Of a stretch of 28,789 nt of DNA, positions 1-6,144 are shown one piece after another. The DNA comes from a bacterium. Lineage in GTDB: Bacteria; NPL-UPA2; JAUVJM01. How positions within the stretch are numbered: position 1 is the stretch's first letter; each line of letters starts with the position of its first letter. The notes under the pieces were generated by a model. It did not search any database and had not been told where the DNA came from. It saw only the letters and a list, made by a program, of their open reading frames with translations. The stretch is taken from assembly GCA_030596585.1 (NCBI GenBank), contig JAUVJM010000004.1, forward strand, positions 1 to 28,789, written 5' to 3'. Both the position numbers and the translations under genes were made by a program.

Positions 1-68
1 ACAACTCTTGCATCCAGGGAAACATATTGTCTTTCTTCGGTAAGATACCATCCGGGAGCCCCCCCTCC

Positions 69-1601
69 TTAATCCTCTCCCTTTACTTCACTCTTAAATG
101 CTTCTTGCACACAGTTCTGCATCCTGGTAATTTCTTCATCTGTGAGCCGGGCGAATGTACTTCTGCGTTTATTCTTTGACAGACAACCGCTGTTTTCCAC
201 GCATATCCGAATGAATAAATCAATCAAGCGGTCAGGCATATTGACCACATCCTGGATGGCCAACTTAGCTTTATCGTAATCTAGTAGAAAATCCAGTTCT
301 GAAGTAAGATCTACCTCTATAGTCTTCTGGATAAATCCAAAGAGCCGCTCGGCTATTACGGTCATGTCAAGATACTGGTAATGGACAACTGTTTCATTCT
401 TGACAGTCATTTGTCCGTTAGCGTCGAGTTCGAAATCAACCATGGACATCAATGGTCTTGAGTAAAATTCCAGTATCTGGTCATAGTCTTTGATTCTTCG
501 AAGCATTGTCGCTGAGACGGGAAAAATCAAATCCGGCGGTGTGAAGCCGGTCTTCGACAAAATATTGTGTATCAGAAAACGGTGGATTCTGCCGTTACCG
601 TCATCAAAGGGGTGCATGAATACGAAACCAAAGGAAATCGCGCTGGCAATGATGACAGGATGAAGCCGGGCAGACATCATACGGTCGTATGTGTAGAACA
701 TACCTGTCATAAGGCCAGGAAGATCTTGCGGTTTGGGAGGCACGAAATGTACTGCCTCATTTCCGTATCTGACCGTCTGGCCAATGTAGTTCTGATCGTC
801 ACGAAAATCATCATTGGCGAAACGCTGGTCAACTGTGGCTTTCTGGAGCTCAACCAGAGATGACTTATTGAAAAACTCCCGTTCATCTGCAATCCTGAGC
901 AATTCAATAAAACGGGCGGCTCTCCTCTGATCCGGTTTTGCTCGTTCGATCTCAAAAGAAGACCTGGTTTCCTTGGTATACAGATAAGTGAGGACTCTTT
1001 GCAGAACATCCTGCGGATATCTCTTAACAACTTCCATGCTTTTTTGGTCTAACCGGAGGTTGATATAATTTCTTAGCGTCTCAGTTTTTCTGATTATGGG
1101 GCAGAACTGTTTATTTCCCAGTAGATTATTATTAATCTTCTGCCGCTTCTCGGGTATGGATATTGCCGCATAATACCGTGTTGTTTCAAGTAGGTTAACA
1201 TAGTTTGTCACCTTTGCGGTTTCCAGATTGAGTTTTTTTTCGGTTAGAAATTCATAAAGGAACCAGATCTTTCGTGCATACTTCCCGGTTGGTGTCGCCT
1301 TTATGAATGTTTCCAGTTCCCTTTCGTCGATTGCCTGAAAGAGCAGGCTGAGTATTTCCAGATTCAGACCTTCAAACTTGAGTGCGAAAGTCAGATGATC
1401 CCCCAATCTGATGCCAGGATTATATTTTGGGGTATATATTTCGGTTTTTCGATATCCCTCAATCACCGTTTTCCGCCGTCCTTTTTGGGCAATAAATGAC
1501 TGGGAATAAGGTGGTAAAGCATTAAGCGAATATCGGCGCACTAATTCGGAATAACCAACTGGCTTCAGTTTGATAGTGTTAGCGAGATTTGTTTTTTTCA
1601 T
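69..1601 (-). CDS. Fic family protein (putative AMP transferase)
   Basis: The 510-residue product has a complete Fic core motif HPFDDGNGRIHR at residues 330-341, with the catalytic His330 and the phosphate-binding GNGR loop. Fic enzymes usually transfer AMP from ATP to a hydroxyl group on a target protein. Upstream, SFEIER at 215-220 occupies the place of the inhibitory helix motif (S/T)xxxE(G/N). The glutamate is kept but the last position is Arg instead of Gly or Asn, so autoinhibition is likely though not typical. The roughly 200 N-terminal residues are not recognised. No antitoxin-like small gene is adjacent, which argues for a solitary self-inhibited Fic rather than a toxin-antitoxin pair. 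The start ATG has no Shine-Dalgarno sequence, but a strong promoter lies upstream. The gene points away from the housekeeping operon and replaces the expected 5' part of mfd, suggesting acquisition. The family call is firm and the target is unknown. Confidence 0.93.
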   Translation of the reverse strand: MKKTNLANTIKLKPVGYSELVRRYSLNALPPYSQSFIAQKGRRKTVIEGYRKTEIYTPKYNPGIRLGDHLTFALKFEGLNLEILSLLFQAIDERELETFIKATPTGKYARKIWFLYEFLTEKKLNLETAKVTNYVNLLETTRYYAAISIPEKRQKINNNLLGNKQFCPIIRKTETLRNYINLRLDQKSMEVVKRYPQDVLQRVLTYLYTKETRSSFEIERAKPDQRRAARFIELLRIADEREFFNKSSLVELQKATVDQRFANDDFRDDQNYIGQTVRYGNEAVHFVPPKPQDLPGLMTGMFYTYDRMMSARLHPVIIASAISFGFVFMHPFDDGNGRIHRFLIHNILSKTGFTPPDLIFPVSATMLRRIKDYDQILEFYSRPLMSMVDFELDANGQMTVKNETVVHYQYLDMTVIAERLFGFIQKTIEVDLTSELDFLLDYDKAKLAIQDVVNMPDRLIDLFIRICVENSGCLSKNKRRSTFARLTDEEITRMQNCVQEAFKSEVKGED

Positions 1602-1633
1602 TACTTTAATGTTATAGAATACTTTTTAATGTT
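1602..1633 (-). promoter_or_regulatory. Two direct repeats in the leader of the Fic gene
   Basis: On the minus strand, AACATTAAAAAGTA (1620-1633) and AACATTAAAGTA (1602-1613) lie in tandem, their starts 20 bases apart, i.e. about two helical turns. The second copy ends directly before the Fic ATG. The arrangement looks like a protein-binding site or a leader element controlling the Fic gene. The region is AT-rich, so chance similarity cannot be excluded. No regulator gene is nearby. Confidence 0.35.
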
Positions 1634-1696
1634 GAAAAACGGTTTTTTAAAATCCTATTGCAGTAAAACTATTTTATTTCATACCTTATGTTGTAA

Positions 1697-1725
1697 TTTA
1701 TACAATACTATAGATATTTTGTCAA
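1697..1725 (-). promoter_or_regulatory. Sigma70-type promoter for the Fic gene
   Basis: On the minus strand, a perfect -35 box TTGACA (1720-1725) is followed after exactly 17 bases by TATAAA (1697-1702). Transcription would begin near 1690 and give a leader of about 90 bases before the Fic start. The box match and spacing are those of a strong housekeeping promoter. The AT-rich background raises the chance of a false -10 but not of the exact -35. Confidence 0.65.
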
Positions 1726-1748
1726 TAAAATTATTTTTTTCTTTGAGG

Positions 1749-1776
1749 TTGACAGTATTGCCGCCGGTGGTAGAAT
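1749..1776 (+). promoter_or_regulatory. Possible sigma70-type promoter at the mfd breakpoint
   Basis: TTGACA (1749-1754), a 16-base spacer and TAGAAT (1771-1776) sit directly at the point where AT-rich spacer turns into Mfd-like coding sequence. Transcription starting near 1783 would run into the mfd remnant and on into surA, pdxA and the following genes. It could therefore now drive the operon whose original upstream part is missing. The -10 box has one mismatch to consensus. Confidence 0.45.
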
Positions 1777-1778
1777 AA

Positions 1779-2045
1779 GGGCCTGCGGAAGCGAGAGTGG
1801 AAACAGCACATGGACAGATGCCCGAACGGGTACTGAGAAAAGTGATGGCCGATTTCGTCAGCAGCCGGATTGACGTCCTTGCATGCACTACGATTATTGA
1901 GTCCGGACTTGACATTCCCAATGCTAATACTATAATAATAAGCGAACGGTCTGAGGCCTATGGACTTGCTGGCATCTACTGTAGACTCCTGAGAGAGACT
2001 GTCAGAGGGCTGAAGGAAAAATTGGAGAAAAGGCGAGAAGTCTAA
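1779..2045 (+). pseudogene. mfd: Decayed remnant of transcription-repair coupling factor Mfd
   Basis: The frame reads an unmistakable piece of the Mfd helicase core: EARVETAHGQMPER, then DVLACTTIIESGLDIPNANT and EAYGLA. It should go on to the QLRGRVGR motif. Instead it jumps in frame to IYCRLLRETVRGLK, which resembles the IGFELYCKLL segment of the C-terminal TRCF domain, and stops 10 residues later. A full Mfd has about 1100 residues. Here the roughly 800 N-terminal residues, the part between the two pieces, and the end of the TRCF domain are all absent. An in-frame TAA at 1776 closes the frame upstream; the first usable start is GTG at 1797, which would give 82 residues. The stop overlaps the surA start (TAATG), so the operon spacing is intact. 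A functional small protein is possible but the pattern is that of a relic. Confidence 0.85.
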
Positions 2046-2079
2046 TGTCAAAAGTCGAAGGTCTGTGGTCTAAAGTAGT
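2038..2079 (+). repeat. Degenerate heptanucleotide tandem array, copy 1
   Basis: Six consecutive heptamers can be read: AAGTCTA, ATGTCAA, AAGTCGA, AGGTCTG, TGGTCTA, AAGTAGT. The array spans the stop of the mfd remnant and the start codon of the surA-like gene, so it encodes the first dozen residues of the latter. The same core (AAGTCNT) recurs at 2731-2758 and 10102-10117. Heptanucleotide STRR repeats are known from cyanobacteria; this resembles them in form only. Confidence 0.55.
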
Positions 2080-2734
2080 CTTATTGCCTCTGTGCCTATT
2101 CTTCTATGCCTTTGTGCCTGTCACTGTTGGAAATGCAGAAACGATTGACGGAATAGCCGCAATCGTCAACGATGAAATCATCACCTGCTCAGAACTCGAA
2201 GGGCGATTGCAGCCATATCTTTCGTACATAAAAGATGACCTTGACACGGAGGAAAAAGAGAAAAGAAAAGCCAGGCTCAGAAAAGAAATCCTTGACGAAC
2301 TCATCAAGGAAAAACTTATGCTGATTGAGGCAAAGAGGATAGGAATCGCGATAACCGACGGACAAATAGAAAACGAGCTAAGCAGTCTCAAGGAAAGACT
2401 GAACCCCTCTGCAAATTTTGAGAGTCTCCTTGCAAAGGAGAAACTCACCGAGGAAGAATTCAGGGAAAAACTGAGGGAACAACTACTTCTCAGGAAAGTA
2501 GTTGAAATTCTGTTGAGAGGTAAAGTTGCAATTCCATCTGAGGAAGAAACAAGACGGTTCTTTGAAAAAAACAGGGAAAGTTTCAGAGAACCCGCGGGAG
2601 AAGCTCACCGGAAAGAGTTTGCCGATGTGCAGGAGGAAATTGAAAACCAACTGTACCGCCTGAGGATGGAACAAGCCCTTCGTGAGTGGGTTAAGGAATT
2701 GTCGGAAAAAGCATATATAAAAAGACAGTTTTAA
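2045..2734 (+). CDS. SurA-like periplasmic chaperone lacking the parvulin PPIase domain
   Basis: This 229-residue protein has a signal peptide (basic Lys residues to 10, hydrophobic core about 11-28, probable cleavage after GNA at 29-31). It is followed by the SurA N-terminal domain signature DGIAAIVNDEIIT and an amphipathic helical region to about 180. Normally one or two parvulin domains of about 95 residues follow a segment like FREP. Here FREPAGEAHR runs straight into EFADVQEEIENQL, the helix that usually comes after parvulin, and on to the usual C-terminal strand (EKAYIKRQF). The PPIase domain is thus cleanly missing, leaving a chaperone-like core for outer-membrane protein transport. 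SurA function without PPIase activity is known in E. coli, so the product may still work. The start overlaps the mfd remnant stop by one base. Repeat DNA encodes the start and part of the signal peptide. Confidence 0.82.
   Translation: MSKVEGLWSKVVLLPLCLFFYAFVPVTVGNAETIDGIAAIVNDEIITCSELEGRLQPYLSYIKDDLDTEEKEKRKARLRKEILDELIKEKLMLIEAKRIGIAITDGQIENELSSLKERLNPSANFESLLAKEKLTEEEFREKLREQLLLRKVVEILLRGKVAIPSEEETRRFFEKNRESFREPAGEAHRKEFADVQEEIENQLYRLRMEQALREWVKELSEKAYIKRQF
2085..2119 (+). repeat. Direct repeat inside the signal-peptide coding part of the surA-like gene
   Basis: TGCCTCTGTGCCT (2085-2097) and TGCCTTTGTGCCT (2107-2119) differ at one base and are 22 bases apart. They encode part of the hydrophobic core of the signal peptide. 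Together with the heptamer array just upstream, this makes 2038-2119 almost entirely repeat-derived. Confidence 0.5.
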
Positions 2735-2758
2735 GTCGTAAGTCTTAAGTTTTAAGTT
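2731..2758 (+). repeat. Degenerate heptanucleotide tandem array, copy 2
   Basis: Four consecutive heptamers, TTAAGTC, GTAAGTC, TTAAGTT and TTAAGTT, begin at the stop codon of the surA-like gene (TAA at 2732-2734). The unit matches the arrays at 2038-2079 and 10102-10117 when shifted by two bases. No coding function; its place at a gene end is shared with the third copy. Confidence 0.6.
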
Positions 2759-2794
2759 AAAGACTAATACTCTGTAACATTAATTTCTTCTGGG

Positions 2795-2865
2795 TGTCAT
2801 TCCCGCGAAAGCGGGAATCCAGAGCGTAACTATGCATTCTGGATTGCCCGGTCAGGCCGTGCCTT
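2795..2865 (+). repeat. Palindromic MITE/REP-like element, degenerate copy
   Basis: The element starts TGTCATTCC and folds into a perfect hairpin with 8-base arms ATTCCCGC and GCGGGAAT (2799-2806 and 2811-2818) around GAAA. A second inverted pair is AATCCAGA (2816-2823) with TCTGGATT (2838-2845). The expected closing arm ending in AATGACA is decayed after 2850, so the right boundary is approximate. It shares TGTCATTCC and the AATCCAG/CTGGATT pair with the intact copy at 5684-5788. Elements of this look occur between genes in many bacteria. It fills most of the gap before pdxA. Confidence 0.7.
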
Positions 2866-2911
2866 CACAGGGATTCATGTCACAGTACACTAATAACTCA
2901 AAGCTAATAAA

Positions 2912-3949
2912 GTGAAACCGATTATTGCAATCACAATGGGGGATGCCGCGGGAATAGGGCCTGAGGTTTGTCTTAAGGCAATCGCTTCAGGAAAGCTGTG
3001 CAGCTGTCGTCCCATTGTCATCGGAGCTGCAAACGTGCTGAGAAAAACGATGCAATCTCTCAGGCTGAAAATGTCTCTGGTCCCGATAAAGAGTGTGGAT
3101 GAAGCAAACTTCAAAAAAGAAACTCTAAACGTCCTTGACCCCAAGGGTATACAACTAAACAAGCTGCTGCCTGGAAAAGTCAGCGCAATGTGCGGGCAGG
3201 CTTCCGCCAACTACGTCAGGATTGCTGCCCGGCTTGCGGCAGACGGCAAAGTGGATGCTATCACAACAGCTCCGCTCAGCAAGGAAGCCGTCCATGCCGC
3301 TGGTCTCAAATACAACGGACATACGGAGCTGCTAAGCGAAATTTTCCGCACCAAGGTCGTGATGATGTTCATTGCAGGCAATCTTCGGCTGGCTCTGGTA
3401 ACCAGACATCTCCCGATAAGTAGGGTCTCAAGAGCAATTACCAAAAGTAGAATACTCGAAACGCTTCGGATAATACACAACGCGACTAACGTCCACAGTC
3501 TCAGCGAACCTTCTATTGCAGTGCTTTCGCTCAACCCTCACAGTGGAGAGGGAGGTATCCTTGGAAATGACGAGGAAAGAAAAATCGTGCCGGCAATCGA
3601 GGCCGCGCACAAATCAGGTATCAAGGTAGAAGGACCGTTCCCTGCTGATGGGTTCTTTGGCTCCGGGAGACAAAAATCTTTTGACGTTATTGTCGCGATG
3701 TACCACGATCAGGGATTGATACCGTACAAGATGACTGCCTTCTGTCGCGGAGTAAACGTAACGCTCGGATTGCCAATCATCCGCACCTCAGTTGACCATG
3801 GCACAGCTTATGACATAGCGGGACGCGGAATCGCAAATGAAAGGGGAATGGTAGAAGCACTCAGATTTGCTTCACTGATGGCAAGGAGAAAGAGACAATT
3901 CCTCCTTTCCTCTTCGCCCGCAGCAACCGAGGGGTTACCAGGGAAATGA
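2912..3949 (+). CDS. pdxA: 4-hydroxythreonine-4-phosphate dehydrogenase
   Basis: The 345-residue product catalyses the NAD-dependent oxidation of 4-phosphohydroxy-L-threonine in pyridoxal phosphate synthesis. It begins with ITMGDAAGIGPEV (7-19). The three metal-binding histidines of the family are present at His166 (LVTRH), His210 (LNPHSGEGG) and His265 (MYHDQG), almost the E. coli numbering. GHTE near 136 and DHGTAYDIAG near the C-terminus are also conserved. Length is normal. The start is GTG at 2912 and has only a weak ribosome-binding site. The stop overlaps the next gene by four bases (ATGA), so the two are translationally coupled. PdxA paralogues that act on other phosphorylated hydroxy acids exist, but the position between surA and rsmA matches the classical surA-pdxA-rsmA order. 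Confidence 0.96.
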   Translation: MKPIIAITMGDAAGIGPEVCLKAIASGKLCSCRPIVIGAANVLRKTMQSLRLKMSLVPIKSVDEANFKKETLNVLDPKGIQLNKLLPGKVSAMCGQASANYVRIAARLAADGKVDAITTAPLSKEAVHAAGLKYNGHTELLSEIFRTKVVMMFIAGNLRLALVTRHLPISRVSRAITKSRILETLRIIHNATNVHSLSEPSIAVLSLNPHSGEGGILGNDEERKIVPAIEAAHKSGIKVEGPFPADGFFGSGRQKSFDVIVAMYHDQGLIPYKMTAFCRGVNVTLGLPIIRTSVDHGTAYDIAGRGIANERGMVEALRFASLMARRKRQFLLSSSPAATEGLPGK

Positions 3950-4872
3950 GTGATATGGGGAAAATACTCGTAGTTGACGACGATAGAACCCTGATCAGGA
4001 TTGTCAAAACAAGACTGGAGGCTGAAAAATACAAGGTCTTCATTGCATCCAACGGCGAGGAGGCTCTCCGGATTCTGGACAAGAAAAGACCCGACCTTGT
4101 TATTCTTGACATCATGATGCCCGGAATCGACGGCTTCGAGACATGCCAGCGGCTCAGGTCAAAGCCGGCCCACCGGCATCTGCCCGTCATAATGCTGACG
4201 GCGAAGCACAATCCAAGTGAAAAGGTGAAGGGGCTGGATATGGGTGCTGTTGACTATATGACCAAGCCTTATGAATCCGATGAACTTCTGGCGAGAATCC
4301 GGGCAGGTCTTCGCGCAAGGAGAGAATATGAGCGGATAATGAAAATGGTCTCGCGGGATGCTCTTACCGGCTTGTACAACCGCCGCTCATTCGACCTGCG
4401 GTTTGCAGAAGAGTTTTCTCGGGCTGAGAGATACAACCGCGAGTTCTCACTTGTCATGCTGGACATAGACCATTTCAAAACAGTCAACGATACATACGGA
4501 CACCCGACAGGCGACATTGTTCTGAAACAAGTAGCGGATCTAATACAGAAGAACATACGAAAATCCGATATTCCTTACCGTTACGGCGGAGAAGAGTTTG
4601 TTATCCTGGCACTGGAAACCGATGTTGCCGGAGTGGAAATATGCGCAGAGCGAATACGCACCTCGTGTGAGAAATTCCACTTTGGTAAGGAGAAAAAACC
4701 CATATCAATCACGATAAGCTTAGGTTTTAGCTATTATCAACAGGACTCTGCTTCAAGCCCCGAGGACATGCTGCGCAAAGCCGACAGCATGTTGTACCAG
4801 GCGAAAGCCAGAGGCGGAAACTGTGTAACTTCCGCCACACTACAAAAAAACAACAGTGCGGCAGCGCAATAA
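3946..4872 (+). CDS. PleD-like response regulator with diguanylate cyclase (GGDEF) domain
   Basis: The 308 residues hold an N-terminal receiver domain (about 5-122) and a C-terminal GGDEF domain (about 137-298). Receiver residues are complete: acidic pocket Asp11-Asp13, phosphoacceptor Asp55 (LDIMMP), Thr85 and Lys107. The cyclase signature is GGEEF at 214-218, an active variant. The inhibitory I-site RxxD (RKSD, 205-208) lies five residues before it, so feedback by cyclic-di-GMP is expected. The protein should make c-di-GMP in response to phosphorylation by an unseen histidine kinase. It is inserted between pdxA and rsmA, overlapping pdxA by four bases and ending three bases before rsmA. An alternative ATG lies at 3955. 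The link between c-di-GMP and this operon is unclear. Confidence 0.95.
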   Translation: MSDMGKILVVDDDRTLIRIVKTRLEAEKYKVFIASNGEEALRILDKKRPDLVILDIMMPGIDGFETCQRLRSKPAHRHLPVIMLTAKHNPSEKVKGLDMGAVDYMTKPYESDELLARIRAGLRARREYERIMKMVSRDALTGLYNRRSFDLRFAEEFSRAERYNREFSLVMLDIDHFKTVNDTYGHPTGDIVLKQVADLIQKNIRKSDIPYRYGGEEFVILALETDVAGVEICAERIRTSCEKFHFGKEKKPISITISLGFSYYQQDSASSPEDMLRKADSMLYQAKARGGNCVTSATLQKNNSAAAQ

Positions 4873-4875
4873 CGC

Positions 4876-5676
4876 ATGAAAAGGCTGGGGCAAAGCTTCC
4901 TCGTAGATTCAGGAATTGTCCGGAAGATCATAAACTGCGCTAAACTGAAACGGGAACATACCGTGCTTGAGATAGGGGCAGGACACGGTGAACTCACCCG
5001 GCCGATAGCAGAAATAGCAGGAAAAGTAATTGCTGTAGAAGTGGACAGAAAGCTCTGCGACACTCTCAAAAGAAAGTTTGCCCGATTTGAGAACGTGCAT
5101 GTAGTGCAAGGAGATTTCCTAAAGCTGGATATCAAAAGCATTCTCGCTCTCGAAGGAGAGATTTCGGGCAGAGTAAAAGTTATCGGCAACCTGCCGTATT
5201 ACATAACAACCCCGATTCTTATGAAGCTGTTTCGGGAGAAGGAGCTTTTCAGCCGATTGATAGTGATGGTGCAAAAAGAGGTGGCAGACAGAATGGCGGC
5301 TCACCCGGGAAGCAAAGTTTACGGCGCACTCTCACTGTCAGTGAGTTACCACACTGAGATAGAAAAGGTTACTGATGTATCTAAAGAATGCTTTCGACCA
5401 CAGCCGGAGGTCGACTCCGCACTCACGAACATGAAAATAAGGAGGGAACCTCCTGTCCGAGTTCGGGATGAAGACCTTTTCTTCTCATTTACGAGGGCAA
5501 TATTCGGAGGAAGAAGAAAGACACTGCGAAATGCGCTCATCAGGGCAACTTCCGTTGACAGGCAAAAGTCGGAAAGGCTGCTTCTGGATGCGGGTATTGA
5601 CCCCGGAACGCGTGCCGAACAAATCAGTCTGGAACAGTTCGCCGGACTGTTTAATAACGTGTCTCGTGACTCGTGA
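4876..5676 (+). CDS. rsmA: 16S rRNA (adenine(1518)-N6/adenine(1519)-N6)-dimethyltransferase
   Basis: The product dimethylates two adjacent adenines in the 3'-terminal hairpin of 16S rRNA, a late step in small-subunit assembly (KsgA). Visible motifs are GQSFLVD at 5-11, the SAM-binding EIGAGHGELT at 32-41, an acidic ribose-binding residue in AVEVD about 53-57, and the catalytic NLPYY at 105-109. The C-terminal helical domain holds the conserved FxxRRKTLRNAL-type segment (GGRRKTLRNAL). Length of 266 residues is normal. The ATG lies three bases after the preceding stop and lacks a clear ribosome-binding site, so it probably depends on translational coupling. Confidence 0.97.
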   Translation: MKRLGQSFLVDSGIVRKIINCAKLKREHTVLEIGAGHGELTRPIAEIAGKVIAVEVDRKLCDTLKRKFARFENVHVVQGDFLKLDIKSILALEGEISGRVKVIGNLPYYITTPILMKLFREKELFSRLIVMVQKEVADRMAAHPGSKVYGALSLSVSYHTEIEKVTDVSKECFRPQPEVDSALTNMKIRREPPVRVRDEDLFFSFTRAIFGGRRKTLRNALIRATSVDRQKSERLLLDAGIDPGTRAEQISLEQFAGLFNNVSRDS

Positions 5677-5683
5677 GCAGAAA

Positions 5684-5788
5684 TGTCATTCCGCACTTGA
5701 TGCGGAATCCAGGATTCCAGCACGACTGCGGCGTTTTCTGGATTCCCGCTGCAGTTTACCCCGTACTTGATACGGGGCGGGAATGACA
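5684..5788 (+). repeat. Palindromic MITE/REP-like element, intact copy
   Basis: A 105-base element is bounded by perfect 9-base inverted ends TGTCATTCC and GGAATGACA. Inside are a hairpin with 8-base arms ATTCCGCA/TGCGGAAT (5688-5695, 5701-5708), an inverted pair GGAATCCAG/CTGGATTCC (5704-5712, 5738-5746), and a hairpin CCCCGTA/TACGGGG (5759-5765, 5771-5777). The two hairpins share the loop CTTGA. No clear target duplication is seen. It lies eight bases after the rsmA stop and carries no gene, so it could act as a transcript-processing or termination structure between rsmA and gatC. Confidence 0.85.
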
Positions 5789-5844
5789 AGCATAAAAAAA
5801 GAAGAGGTTCTTGACACTACAACGAGCAGCGAATTGAGGTAACA

Positions 5845-6144
5845 GTGACGAAAATTACACCGGATGTGGTTGACCATGTGACAAAACTCTGCCGCATTCA
5901 CCTTACTAATGAAGAACGCAAGAAATTCACGGAGCAGCTGAATCAGATTCTCACCTATATGGACAAGCTGAATGAGCTCAATACGGAAAACGTAGAACCG
6001 ACTTCTCACGTTGTCCCTCTCGAAAATGTGTTGAGGAAAGATGCATTGTCTCCTTCGCTTGGCTCAGAGAAAGCCCTCGCAAATGCACCGGATAAACACG
6101 GAGAATATTTTAAAGTACCCAGGATAATCAATGGAACTGAATGA
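5845..6144 (+). CDS. gatC: Asp-tRNA(Asn)/Glu-tRNA(Gln) amidotransferase subunit C
   Basis: GatC is the small subunit that wraps around GatA and holds the GatCAB amidotransferase together. The complex converts misacylated Glu-tRNA(Gln) or Asp-tRNA(Asn) to the correct amide form. The 99 residues show the family pattern: VVDHVTKLCRIHLTNEE at the start, QLNQILTYMDKLNELNTENVEPTSHV in the middle, and LRKDALSPSL near the end. The start is GTG at 5845, preceded at the right distance by GAGGT. The 3' end overlaps gatA by 14 bases. Confidence 0.95.
   Translation: MTKITPDVVDHVTKLCRIHLTNEERKKFTEQLNQILTYMDKLNELNTENVEPTSHVVPLENVLRKDALSPSLGSEKALANAPDKHGEYFKVPRIINGTE

Noticed and set aside
1..68. Possible start of another minus-strand gene after the Fic stop (AGGAGG followed by ATG at 51)
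   Set aside because: Only about 17 codons are inside the window, all three frames are open, and none gives a recognisable motif.
2890..2910. CTAATAA repeated at a 14-base distance before pdxA
   Set aside because: It fits a seven-base period but does not share the AAGTCNT core, and there are only two copies in AT-rich sequence.
5811..5839. TTGACA before gatC as a possible promoter
   Set aside because: At 16-18 bases downstream there is no acceptable -10 box, only TTGAGG. The gene is more likely read from upstream.
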